Origin: Oligoflexales bacterium
Lineage (GTDB): Bacteria > Bdellovibrionota_B > Oligoflexia > Oligoflexales > Bog-1112
Length of the DNA: 47,226 nucleotides
Reading direction: 5' to 3'
Assembly (NCBI GenBank): GCA_017985985.1
Contig: JAGNWK010000013.1
Coordinates: forward strand, 1 to 47,226
Shown here: piece by piece, positions 18,149 to 25,454 of the stretch
How the letters are laid out: every line of letters begins with the position of its first letter
How positions within the stretch are numbered: position 1 is the first letter of the stretch
Program-made: the position numbers and the translations under genes
Notes under the pieces: model-generated
Databases searched by the model: none
Told to the model about the DNA's origin: nothing
The model's input: only the letters and a program-made list of their open reading frames with translations

Positions 18149-18225
18149 AGGGGAACCAGCTGCGCACCCGTTCGACTCCGCTCAGGGCAGGCTCCGTCGA
18201 ACGGGCTCATGGCAAGGTTTCCCCC
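18149..18225. repeat. Dispersed repeat B, copy 1, with internal hairpin
   Basis: The segment opens AGGGGAACCAGCTG and closes GGTTTCCCC, imperfect terminal inverted repeats. Inside, CCCGTTCGAC (18167-18176) pairs with GTCGAACGGG (18196-18205) around a 19-base loop. Related sequence occurs at 24850-24939 (AGGGGAACCAGCTG, ATTCGACTACGCTCAGG, GGTTTCCCC), near 29946 (TTCGACTTCACTCAGAGCAGG) and in part at 31644. It lies between the convergent ends of the glycosyltransferase operon and the RIO kinase gene, where the hairpin may also help end transcription. Confidence 0.65.
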
Positions 18226-18252
18226 TGGCCCCTCCTTGCATATGAAGAGGAA

Positions 18253-19095
18253 TTAAGAATTTTTCCTTTCGGCTGCCTTCACAGCTTCTTCTCTTGCGTC
18301 GTCTATCACTTGTAGGACATCTCGGACATTGACAGGTCCAAACTTGCTTTCAAATTTTCCAGTGAGCTTTGTTTCCGTAGTGAGCTTTCCTTTTCGATAA
18401 AGATCCCAGATCTCTTTTCCATAATTTGTAGAGATGAGCTCAGGAGCAAAACGACCAAAAAAAGAGGCCATGTTCCGAACATCCCGTTCAAGGATCTTAC
18501 TTGCGTTGTTGTTGCCTGCTGCATCAACAGCCTGGGGAAAATCGATGATGACGGGTCCTACTTCACCAAAAAGTACATTGTACTCAGATAAGTCGCCATG
18601 GACCATCCCGCAGCAAAGCAGGCGAACGATTTCCGTCAGCATGTGCTGGTGGTGGGTGCGGGCTTCATCTGCGGTAAAACTTACATCATGAAGCCTGGGT
18701 GCGGGATTGCCCTCTTCATCGACGATGAGTTCCATGAGAAGGACGGACTCAACATAGTTATAGATTTGAGGGACTCGGACTCCGGCTGCAGCTGCCCGGA
18801 TCATGGCTTCAACTTCTGTGTTTTGCCAGGCTTCTTCCCGTTCTTGACGGCCATAGCGGCTGCTCTTTTCCATGGCGCGAGATCTGCGACTATTTCGTAC
18901 CCTACGTCCTTCCGTATAGTCAGAGTTATGCTTGAAGCTCCTTTGGTTGGCTTCTTTATAAATTTTTGCACACATCAACTTATCACCGGATTCGACCACG
19001 TAGACAGTCGCTTCCTTACCACTCATAAGTTGGGTGATGACACGGTCAACGTGACCTTCGTGAATAAGCGGTTTTATGCGATCTGGGACTTTCAT
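18253..19095 (-). CDS. RIO-family serine protein kinase
   Basis: A 280-residue cytoplasmic kinase of the bacterial RIO group. Visible residues are ATP-anchoring Lys44 (CAKIYK), the catalytic loop VHGDLSEYN (Asp168, Asn173) and the metal-binding IIDFPQ (Asp185, replacing DFG). The early SGKEATVYVV is the RIO-type glycine-poor nucleotide loop. Basic residues 65-85 suggest RNA or ribosome contact (inference). RIO kinases act in ribosome maturation in archaea and eukaryotes; bacterial targets are poorly known. The gene starts 12 bases after rnpA ends, in the rpmH-rnpA transcription unit, which fits a translation-related role. Confidence 0.9.
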   Translation of the reverse strand: MKVPDRIKPLIHEGHVDRVITQLMSGKEATVYVVESGDKLMCAKIYKEANQRSFKHNSDYTEGRRVRNSRRSRAMEKSSRYGRQEREEAWQNTEVEAMIRAAAAGVRVPQIYNYVESVLLMELIVDEEGNPAPRLHDVSFTADEARTHHQHMLTEIVRLLCCGMVHGDLSEYNVLFGEVGPVIIDFPQAVDAAGNNNASKILERDVRNMASFFGRFAPELISTNYGKEIWDLYRKGKLTTETKLTGKFESKFGPVNVRDVLQVIDDAREEAVKAAERKNS

Positions 19096-19107
19096 GCTTG
19101 TAAAACT

Positions 19108-19518
19108 CTAATGACTCAGAAGGGATCTGAGCCGCTGAAATCCTAAAGAGAGGGACTCCGAAAGAAGAGGAACAGGAGTCTCGACAGAGTTGGACCTTGC
19201 AACAATTACAATCTGGCAGCCATATAGTCTTTCCTGTGAGGGGAGTAGCCTATAGGCTTCCCGAAACTTACGTTTTACGTAATTTCTTGTAACAGCCTTC
19301 TTGCTGATACTTTTTTTAGAGACGATAAATCCGACTCGAGCACAGGAATGGAGTTCGGAGTCAGGCAGAGGCCTGGCGAGAACAACAAAATCCCGTCTGA
19401 CGAATTTTTTACCGCCAGACAGGGTCTCTTTAAAGTCTGCTCTTTTTAAGAGGCGTTGCTGCTTTTGAAGGCGAAATCCACTAGAGGAGACAGCGCCTGA
19501 ACTTATGCTCACTGACAT
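19108..19518 (-). CDS. rnpA: Ribonuclease P protein component
   Basis: A 136-residue basic protein that assists the RNase P RNA in trimming tRNA 5' leaders. The start of the fold (LLKRADFKETLSGGKK), the strand VGFIVSKKSISKKAV and the signature RNYVKRKFREAYR near residue 77 are all present. The N terminus, about 20 residues before KRADF, is Ser-rich and slightly long. It lies 26 bases after rpmH, the usual bacterial order, but the following gene is a RIO kinase rather than yidD/yidC. Confidence 0.95.
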   Translation of the reverse strand: MSVSISSGAVSSSGFRLQKQQRLLKRADFKETLSGGKKFVRRDFVVLARPLPDSELHSCARVGFIVSKKSISKKAVTRNYVKRKFREAYRLLPSQERLYGCQIVIVARSNSVETPVPLLSESLSLGFQRLRSLLSH

Positions 19519-19544
19519 CCCCGCATCTCTATAATTATAGTGGC

Positions 19545-19694
19545 TTACTTCTTATAATTGCTAGGAGCGAGTCTCTTGCGACCTTTAGCTCGGCGATTTC
19601 TAAGGACGTTACGTCCACCAGGAGTAGACATTCGCTCCCTAAAACCATGCGTTCTTAACCTTCGGACCCGGCTGGGCTGATAAGTTCGTTTCAT
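19545..19694 (-). CDS. rpmH: 50S ribosomal protein L34
   Basis: This 49-codon gene encodes [18 protein letters not shown] followed by [24 protein letters not shown], a complete and typical L34 ending SNYKK. GAGG about 10 bases before the ATG serves as ribosome site. L34 sits in the large ribosomal subunit against 23S rRNA. The gene leads the rpmH-rnpA-RIO kinase unit. Confidence 0.97.
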   Translation of the reverse strand: MKRTYQPSRVRRLRTHGFRERMSTPGGRNVLRNRRAKGRKRLAPSNYKK

Positions 19695-19709
19695 TGTCAA
19701 ACCTCAGAA

Positions 19710-19737
19710 ATAACAGAAAAAAATCAACCTGAATCAA
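19710..19737 (-). promoter_or_regulatory. Possible sigma70-type promoter for rpmH-rnpA-RIO kinase
   Basis: On the minus strand TTGATT (19737-19732) and TGTTAT (19715-19710) are separated by 16 bases and lie just upstream of rpmH. An alternative -35, TTGACT, lies at 19748-19743. It is assigned by pattern only. Confidence 0.35.
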
Positions 19738-19818
19738 TTTTGAGTCAAGCTCGAAAGAGTAAAAACTCTAACGGATTGGCTGGCCATTGTAAGGTTGAAG
19801 CTAGCACCTGTCAAGCAA

Positions 19819-21057
19819 CTAGCGGAAAAGAGCCCCTCCCAAGAGTTTGAACTTTAAGAGAGCGGAAATCAAATCTAAAGATTCTCTTTGAGCCGCAAAG
19901 TTTATAGGCTTTTGATTTGCATCGAGACTTATGTTCTTGGCCATTTGAGCCTCGTAGTGGTTGATGTCAACAAAGTCAGCTGTGAAATTGCGGGTCAGTA
20001 GGTCTGGAGACTGTACTGTTTGAGAAAGAACAAGGAGGGATGGGTGTTCAGGAACAGACTGGACAAAAGCAAAGTGTTCTCCAGGGCCGCGAATCTCTGT
20101 GCTACTGATCATGTATGGAAATCTCATTTCGACAGCTTGGATGTAGTCAAAGATAGAGATGTGCTTTGCTGTAAAGAAATCACGGTAGATGAAGATGGGG
20201 CAGCTTATGAGATCCCTTTGGCGTTTGGTCGGAAAATAAGAAATTTTAACAGATGAAAAGCCAAAACTTTGGATGAGTAGATCGGTATATTTCTGGATAA
20301 AAACCGAATCGGTTATAGGGCCGGGCTGAATGCTAAACTTTCCTCCGGTGCTGTCGATGATGGCAAATTCATAGTGATCTGAGAAGCGTCGGGCTGCTAG
20401 CAAGGTTACGTGCGCTACATGATCATCTTGCACAGCAAAATAGAAGGTCTGATTTGTGTAAGTGCTCCCTAAAGTGTTCTGCATCAGTCCTGCAAGCTCT
20501 TGAAGCTTTGTGAGGTAGAGGGGGGCCGTATTGTCTGCTTGGCCATAGAAGTATTGATCTCCCCAGGGAAGGAGTTGGCGCAAAGATTTCTCAAGAAGAC
20601 TCACCCCATATTTGGTTCGTTTGATTTGTTCTAAAAATCGTGGGTCGTTTGCAAGTTCGTCTGGAACCTTTGGATTAGGGCCATGATTTAAGACGTATTC
20701 ATTCCACTTGAGTTCAGGGAATAGTTCAGAGGTAATCTTCATCAGATGAGAAAATTTTTCTTTGAGTTCTGATTCAAAGCTTAGAGGATTCGAGCGATTT
20801 TTGATCAAGAAGGCCGTCTTTACGACAACGCGTTTTAACTCATCTTGAGATCGGACTTTACTGAGCAGAGCATCTTTAACGTAGGGATTAGACCAATTTA
20901 GGGATGATAAAAATTCTTCAGCAAGTTGATCTAGTTCCATGTCTGCCTGAGTGGAGTGATTCACAAGGGGAGTAGGGTGCGACTCAGAGCCCTGAGCTCC
21001 AGTGATCTCAAATAAGAAGACAAGAAGGAAAAGGGAGCAGCGATAGAAATGGAACAT
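19819..21057 (-). CDS. Secreted protein with YopJ/CE-clan-like H-D-Q-C motif pattern
   Basis: A 412-residue protein starting MFHFYRCSLFLLVFLFEITG, a signal peptide cleaved near AQG. The ATG at 21057 is preferred over an in-frame TTG at 21093 because GAGG lies about 9 bases before it and the signal peptide then starts cleanly. His216 (AHVTLL), Asp235 (FAIIDSTGG), Gln280 and Cys286 (RQRDLISCPIF) appear in CE-clan order. The His-to-acid spacing is 19 residues, the same as H109-E128 of YopJ; acid-to-Cys is 51 against about 44. YopJ relatives acetylate host kinases and CE proteases cleave ubiquitin-like proteins. Overall similarity is too low to assign either activity. It is flanked by the rpmH unit and nuoI, with no functional link visible. 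Confidence 0.6.
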   Translation of the reverse strand: MFHFYRCSLFLLVFLFEITGAQGSESHPTPLVNHSTQADMELDQLAEEFLSSLNWSNPYVKDALLSKVRSQDELKRVVVKTAFLIKNRSNPLSFESELKEKFSHLMKITSELFPELKWNEYVLNHGPNPKVPDELANDPRFLEQIKRTKYGVSLLEKSLRQLLPWGDQYFYGQADNTAPLYLTKLQELAGLMQNTLGSTYTNQTFYFAVQDDHVAHVTLLAARRFSDHYEFAIIDSTGGKFSIQPGPITDSVFIQKYTDLLIQSFGFSSVKISYFPTKRQRDLISCPIFIYRDFFTAKHISIFDYIQAVEMRFPYMISSTEIRGPGEHFAFVQSVPEHPSLLVLSQTVQSPDLLTRNFTADFVDINHYEAQMAKNISLDANQKPINFAAQRESLDLISALLKFKLLGGALFR

Positions 21058-21227
21058 GGGATACCTCGTTCTTTGTTTATCCATTAATATCAATTAGTTA
21101 CCAATATGATGGAAAATTGTCAATCGAGGGTTTTGTGTGGAGAGGGGAACACCCTCTTTAGGAATCTTGGCCGAAATCCTCCCCTTTCAACAGGGACATG
21201 TAAGGTTTGCTGGGGAAAGAATAAGCG

Positions 21228-21830
21228 TCAGTCATGATGGCCATGACGGACGAGGCTGCGTCGTTCTTCTCCACTAGGCAGGTGATCTATGCTGGGGTGC
21301 TTTTCGTTTTCAACTTTGACAGAATGGACACCACCAGATAGCTCTTTGCGATCGACCAGGTAGTCTTTGGTATAAACCCATTTCTTCTGAGCAGTATCGG
21401 CCATTGCGTACTCAGGGCCTAGTCGGATGGCGTCTACTGGGCAAGCTTCTTCACAATACCCGCAGAATACACAGCGGAGGATATCGATTTCAAAGCGGAT
21501 AGGAAATTTTTCTAGCTCGTTGTTGGGATGCTGGCCTGCTTCGATATGGATGCACTGGGCAGGGCAAGCTGTTGCACAGAGAAAGCAGGCTGTACAGCGG
21601 ACTTGTCCATCTTCGCGTTTTGTTAGGAAGTGCTTCCCCTTAAACCTCTCCCCATAAGTGGCGGGTGCCTCAGGCCATTCCAAAGTTTCAGAGGGTTCTA
21701 TACGGAGAAGCTGTTTGAAGAATATCTTTAAGGTGAGCCACATTCCAGAGCTGATACTCGTGAAATAGCCCCAGGTTGAAGCAAAAACATTCTTATCTTG
21801 AGGAGGTCTTTCGACCTTGATTGTGGCCAC
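21228..21830 (-). CDS. nuoI: NADH-quinone oxidoreductase subunit I
   Basis: A 200-residue subunit carrying the two 4Fe-4S clusters N6a and N6b that pass electrons toward NuoB. Ligand motifs are CTACFLCATACP (Cys79, 82, 85, 89) and CVFCGYCEEACP (Cys120, 123, 126, 130). The basic and hydrophobic N terminus anchors the protein to the membrane arm. The start is GTG at 21830 with a strong AAGGAGGG before it. It is the last gene of the cluster. The usual upstream neighbour nuoH is absent, and repeat A fills the gap between nuoG and nuoI. Confidence 0.95.
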   Translation of the reverse strand: MATIKVERPPQDKNVFASTWGYFTSISSGMWLTLKIFFKQLLRIEPSETLEWPEAPATYGERFKGKHFLTKREDGQVRCTACFLCATACPAQCIHIEAGQHPNNELEKFPIRFEIDILRCVFCGYCEEACPVDAIRLGPEYAMADTAQKKWVYTKDYLVDRKELSGGVHSVKVENEKHPSIDHLPSGEERRSLVRHGHHD

Positions 21831-21849
21831 GGGGCCCTCCTTCTCGCTG

Positions 21850-21972
21850 TGTAGTTTTCAAAAATATGTCATCTGCGTTGTTGTCTTGTCGCTGCGCTGC
21901 TCATTTACCTCATGTAAACTGCGCTGCTCGCTCCTGCGGCGCCTAGCAGCTAACACATTTTGGAAAACTACA
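21850..21972. repeat. Dispersed repeat A, copy 1: conserved core in a long inverted repeat
   Basis: Arms 21850-21869 and 21953-21972 are inverted repeats (18 of 20 bases match; left arm TGTAGTTTTCAAAAATATGT). The core contains GTCGCTGCGCTGCTCATT, then GTAAACTGCGCTGCTCGCTC, a direct repeat of CTGCGCTGCTC around the small dyad TTTAC-CTCAT-GTAAA. The same core, with entirely different arms, occurs at 38185-38308. Here it lies in the nuoG-nuoI gap. Confidence 0.8.
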
Positions 21973-21987
21973 GTTACATGTACATGA

Positions 21988-23526
21988 CTATGGCAAATAC
22001 TCTCTCAGAATATGCACGGCCTCAATGACATCTTTGGCCTCATAAATGACGGAAGGGTACGGGTCCAGAAGTTCTCGTTTTTTCTTCATTGCATTGATGT
22101 AAGAACCTTTTTTCTCCGTAAAGCCCTTCATGGGGATGAGCTGAGCAAGGCCTTTGAAGTCTTCAGTGGCGAATGAGCAGGTCCAAAGAGAAACAAAGGG
22201 GAGCTCATTCAATAAACCTAATTCTGCTTTCAAATTTGGAAAACTTGCGCTGATCTCAGGGCAGAGGGCGATCAGAACTTTAGGTTGAGACTTTAGGCAT
22301 TTCTCGAATTCATTTTTTACAGGCAAGTCTAAATGGACGGTCGCCAAACTCTGATGGAGTCCCTGTGTGTTGGCATTTCTGTCCCCGCGGAGAAGGATTT
22401 GGTCAAAACTATCGATAGTCTCTCCAGAGTCTCTCCAAGGGTAAACATTTCTAATGCCGAGCTCTGTGACGAAAAGCTGTAGCAGAGATTCATACTCTTC
22501 TGTCGTGTATTGAGCCGATATGAGGAGAGCGATGTCTTCCTTAGCTGTTATTTCGATTCTCTGAGCTAAAATTCTGAGAGCATCTCTGGTGAGAAGGTAT
22601 GCTCTTTTCTGAGAGGGGGTAAGCTCTGATTGTTTCTTTGGGAGCTCCTCCCCAGGAATAGACGAGGCTTGATCCAGGCGTTCATCTGGATTGAGATGCC
22701 TAAACATCGTTCGACCGAGATCACACATCCAATGACCATTCACCTCTTCGTCCAGGACGGGTTTGATACGGTAGTATGTTCTGAGTTCTGGACGGGAATG
22801 GACACTGATCTTACATCCTGTCGAACAGCCCGGACAGATGCTGTCTTTTTCTTTCAAGAACCAAACTCGTTGTTTAAAGCGGAACTGTCTCGAGGTGAAG
22901 GCTCCGACAGGACAGATGTCGACTAGATTTTCTTGGTATTGATGAGTGATCTTTTCCCCGTTGTAGGTGCTAATAATCGCACGATCCCCACGATCTAAAA
23001 TACCAAGCCCGTTTGTCTTGGTGACCTCTTCTTCAAAACGTACGCATCGGGAACAAAGTATGCAACGTTCCGTATCGAGGACAAGGGCAGATCCTACATC
23101 CAATGCTTTTGGTTTGAGAACTTTATCTCCCGTCACTTGGCTCTTATAACGGCCTACTTCCATGTAGTAGTCTTGCAGTCCACATTCCCCAGCTTGATCA
23201 CAAATAGGGCAGTCCAAGGGGTGGTTGACAAGGTGAAATTCGAGAGCCCATTTGTGAGCTTCTTTGACATCATCGGATAGGGTGTCGACGACCATCCCGT
23301 CTATAGCAGGTAGGTTGCAGGCTACCTCTAGCTTGGGACGTCCTTCGACGCGAACCATGCAGAAGCGACAAACCCCGGCAATAGAAAGTCCAGGATGCCA
23401 GCAGAAGTGAGGTACTTTCACTTGCTCTCTTTGGGTCGCCTGCATGACCGTCCACCCCTTGGGAACGGAGACTTCTTTTCCATTTAGTTTAAAGGTGACT
23501 TGATCACCCACTCGCTCTTGATTCAC
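21988..23526 (-). CDS. nuoG: NADH-quinone oxidoreductase subunit G (short form)
   Basis: A 512-residue subunit of the complex I peripheral arm. The N-terminal 2Fe-2S domain has Cys42, Cys53, Cys56 and Cys70. The His-Cys3 cluster motif HPLDCPICDQAGEC spans about 102-115, and a 4Fe-4S motif CILCSRCVRFEEEV begins at 155. A further CPGCSTGC near 240 could hold the N7-type cluster. NuoG is often 680-900 residues; here the molybdopterin-like C-terminal half is shortened to about 250 weakly conserved residues. The start is GTG with GAGGTGA before it, 4 bases after nuoF ends, so translation is probably coupled. Confidence 0.92.
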   Translation of the reverse strand: MNQERVGDQVTFKLNGKEVSVPKGWTVMQATQREQVKVPHFCWHPGLSIAGVCRFCMVRVEGRPKLEVACNLPAIDGMVVDTLSDDVKEAHKWALEFHLVNHPLDCPICDQAGECGLQDYYMEVGRYKSQVTGDKVLKPKALDVGSALVLDTERCILCSRCVRFEEEVTKTNGLGILDRGDRAIISTYNGEKITHQYQENLVDICPVGAFTSRQFRFKQRVWFLKEKDSICPGCSTGCKISVHSRPELRTYYRIKPVLDEEVNGHWMCDLGRTMFRHLNPDERLDQASSIPGEELPKKQSELTPSQKRAYLLTRDALRILAQRIEITAKEDIALLISAQYTTEEYESLLQLFVTELGIRNVYPWRDSGETIDSFDQILLRGDRNANTQGLHQSLATVHLDLPVKNEFEKCLKSQPKVLIALCPEISASFPNLKAELGLLNELPFVSLWTCSFATEDFKGLAQLIPMKGFTEKKGSYINAMKKKRELLDPYPSVIYEAKDVIEAVHILREYLP

Positions 23527-23530
23527 GCGC

Positions 23531-24817
23531 TCACCTCTGTGGAACGGTCCTGTTGGTCTGTCTACTTACTTTCATCTGGGAGATTATTTCCGCTCGGAAT
23601 TTTTTGAGTATAGCCTTAGTTGGCATAGCTGCAGCATCAGATAGCGCACAGATTGTTCTTCCCATCATATGATCTGCAATAGAGAAGACGCGGTCGAGAT
23701 CAGCTTCGCTCCCTTGACCTCGGGTCATCTGCATTAGAATATTAGCTATCCAACCTGTTCCTTCTCGACAGGGAGTACACTGGCCACAACTTTCGTGATG
23801 AAAGAAATCTACAGTGACTTTGAGAAGTTCAAGAATCGAATGATCTTCAGGGACAATCATGACGGCCCCTGAGCCAAGCATAGTTCCCGCTTGGGCCATA
23901 CTCTCATAGTCGAGAGTGACCTTCTCGACTTCTTCCGGGACTAGGATCGGAGCAGAAGCTCCTCCAGGGATCACCCCCTTTAGGGCTTTACCTGGGAGTA
24001 AGCCGCCAGCGTCTTCGTATATGAATTTTTTTAAGCTATAGCCCAATGGCAGCTCATAAACTCCAGGCCTAACGACAGGGCCAGAAATGCAAAAGAGTTT
24101 AGTCCCAGCACTTTTTTCGGTGCCTATTTTTTTGTAGGCCTGCGGGCCATTGAGAATAAGCCAAGGAACCACTGCCAGGGTTTCAGTGTTGTTGACGACT
24201 GTTGGTTTGCCCAGGTATCCGGAAATGGCTGGGAAGGGAGGTTTCAGCTTAGGTTGGCCTTTTTTTCCTTCTAGTGATGAGATGAGTCCTGTCTCTTCTC
24301 CACAGATGTAGGCCCCAGCTCCTCGGTAGTGGTCAAGGTGAAAACTAAAGCCCGAGCCTAGGATATTGTCTCCTAAAAAACCAGCTTTGTAAGCTTCTTC
24401 AATAGCTTTTTCGATCCACTCGATTTCTTCATAAAATTCACAGCGAGTGTAGATGTAACCCTTTTTTGCCCCGATAGCATAGGCGGAGAGGATCATGCCC
24501 TCAACAAGACTGTGAGGGCTTAATTCGATCAGGTACCTGTCTTTAAAGGTTCCTGGCTCCCCCTCGTCGTTATTGCAAAGTAAGTACTTCTCAGGGGCAG
24601 CTTTCGGGACAAAACCCCACTTCATCCCGGTTGGGAACCCGGCTCCCCCCCGTCCCCTGAGTCCAGAGTCTTTGACAAGTTGAATCACCTGCTCAGGCTT
24701 AAGCGTAGCTAAGCTCGTTTTGAGAGCCTCATAGCCCCTATGCTCGATATAGGTTGAAAGGGCCCTCGAATTAGGGATGTGCTTCCAATGGGTGAGGATT
24801 TGTGTGTGCTGTTCCAT
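23531..24817 (-). CDS. nuoF: NADH-quinone oxidoreductase subunit F
   Basis: A 428-residue subunit that binds NADH, FMN and the N3 cluster and is the electron entry point of complex I. GLRGRGGAGFPTGMKW (52-67) and NNDEGEPGTFKDR (82-94) form the nucleotide and flavin sites. Cys344, Cys347, Cys350 (ESCGQCTPCREGTGW) and Cys390 ligate the 4Fe-4S cluster. The start at MEQHTQ (24817) is chosen because the in-frame extension to 24895 runs into dispersed repeat sequence. It follows nuoE after a 139-base repeat-containing gap. Confidence 0.95.
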   Translation of the reverse strand: MEQHTQILTHWKHIPNSRALSTYIEHRGYEALKTSLATLKPEQVIQLVKDSGLRGRGGAGFPTGMKWGFVPKAAPEKYLLCNNDEGEPGTFKDRYLIELSPHSLVEGMILSAYAIGAKKGYIYTRCEFYEEIEWIEKAIEEAYKAGFLGDNILGSGFSFHLDHYRGAGAYICGEETGLISSLEGKKGQPKLKPPFPAISGYLGKPTVVNNTETLAVVPWLILNGPQAYKKIGTEKSAGTKLFCISGPVVRPGVYELPLGYSLKKFIYEDAGGLLPGKALKGVIPGGASAPILVPEEVEKVTLDYESMAQAGTMLGSGAVMIVPEDHSILELLKVTVDFFHHESCGQCTPCREGTGWIANILMQMTRGQGSEADLDRVFSIADHMMGRTICALSDAAAMPTKAILKKFRAEIISQMKVSRQTNRTVPQR

Positions 24818-24849
24818 GCATTTTGCCTTCGTCTGCGAACTCTTATTTT

Positions 24850-24939
24850 GGGGGAACCAGCTGCTTGTTTTTAGGGGAACCAGCTGTACACCCATTCGAC
24901 TACGCTCAGGTAAGGTTTCCCCTAAACCTCTCCTTGGGA
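24850..24939. repeat. Dispersed repeat B, copies 2a and 2b
   Basis: GGGGAACCAGCTG occurs twice (from 24851 and from 24874). The second is followed by ACCCATTCGACTACGCTCAGG and GGTTTCCCC, then ACCTCTCCTTGGG. The layout matches the element at 18149-18225, without its internal hairpin. It lies within the nuoE-nuoF gap of an otherwise tight operon, so it is presumably transcribed. Confidence 0.6.
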
Positions 24940-24956
24940 ACTCTGCCTATGGGGGC

Positions 24957-25433
24957 TTATTCTGTCTGAGTATAAGCTGCCAAAATGGTTTCCACCCGAT
25001 CACTAGAGACTTTGAGATGTCTCTCTTTGTTAACAAGCATGGCAGGGGCACCATCGCAAACTCCAAGACACGGAACACCTTGAAGACTAAAGGGACAAGG
25101 TTTCCCCTCTTTCTCGAGAGTTTGAATCTTTTGCCGGATCACCCGCATGGATTCCTTGGCTCCCATCATATTGCAAACAATATTGTCACAGAAGAGAATA
25201 CGGAACGGTTTGGACTCTTCGAGTCTATACATCGAGTAAAAGGTTGCAACCTCCATCACGTGGATGCGGGCAAGCCCATGCTCCTTTTCAAGAGCCTCAA
25301 TATGCTTTTCCTGAATCCAACCACATTCATCTTGGATTTCATGGAGCACAGGTAGGATGCTCGACCTTTTTGTTTCATAACGAGTGAGAAAGTGTTCTAT
25401 TTTTTCATTTAAACGTTTGGAAAAAACACTCAT
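24957..25433 (-). CDS. nuoE: NADH-quinone oxidoreductase subunit E
   Basis: A 158-residue thioredoxin-fold subunit with the N1a 2Fe-2S cluster. Ligands are Cys82 and Cys87 (FCDNIVCNMMG) and Cys122 and Cys126 (VPCLGVCDGAPAM). The helical N terminus (SILPVLHEIQDECGWI) docks on NuoF. Length is normal. It starts 21 bases after nuoCD ends, with GGAGCGG before the ATG. Confidence 0.95.
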   Translation of the reverse strand: MSVFSKRLNEKIEHFLTRYETKRSSILPVLHEIQDECGWIQEKHIEALEKEHGLARIHVMEVATFYSMYRLEESKPFRILFCDNIVCNMMGAKESMRVIRQKIQTLEKEGKPCPFSLQGVPCLGVCDGAPAMLVNKERHLKVSSDRVETILAAYTQTE

Positions 25434-25454
25434 GTCTTCCGCTCCTGACAGCGA

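Noticed and set aside
18598..19146. 182-residue plus-strand frame opposite the RIO kinase and rnpA
   Set aside because: It is antisense to two well-recognised genes, and its composition mirrors them.
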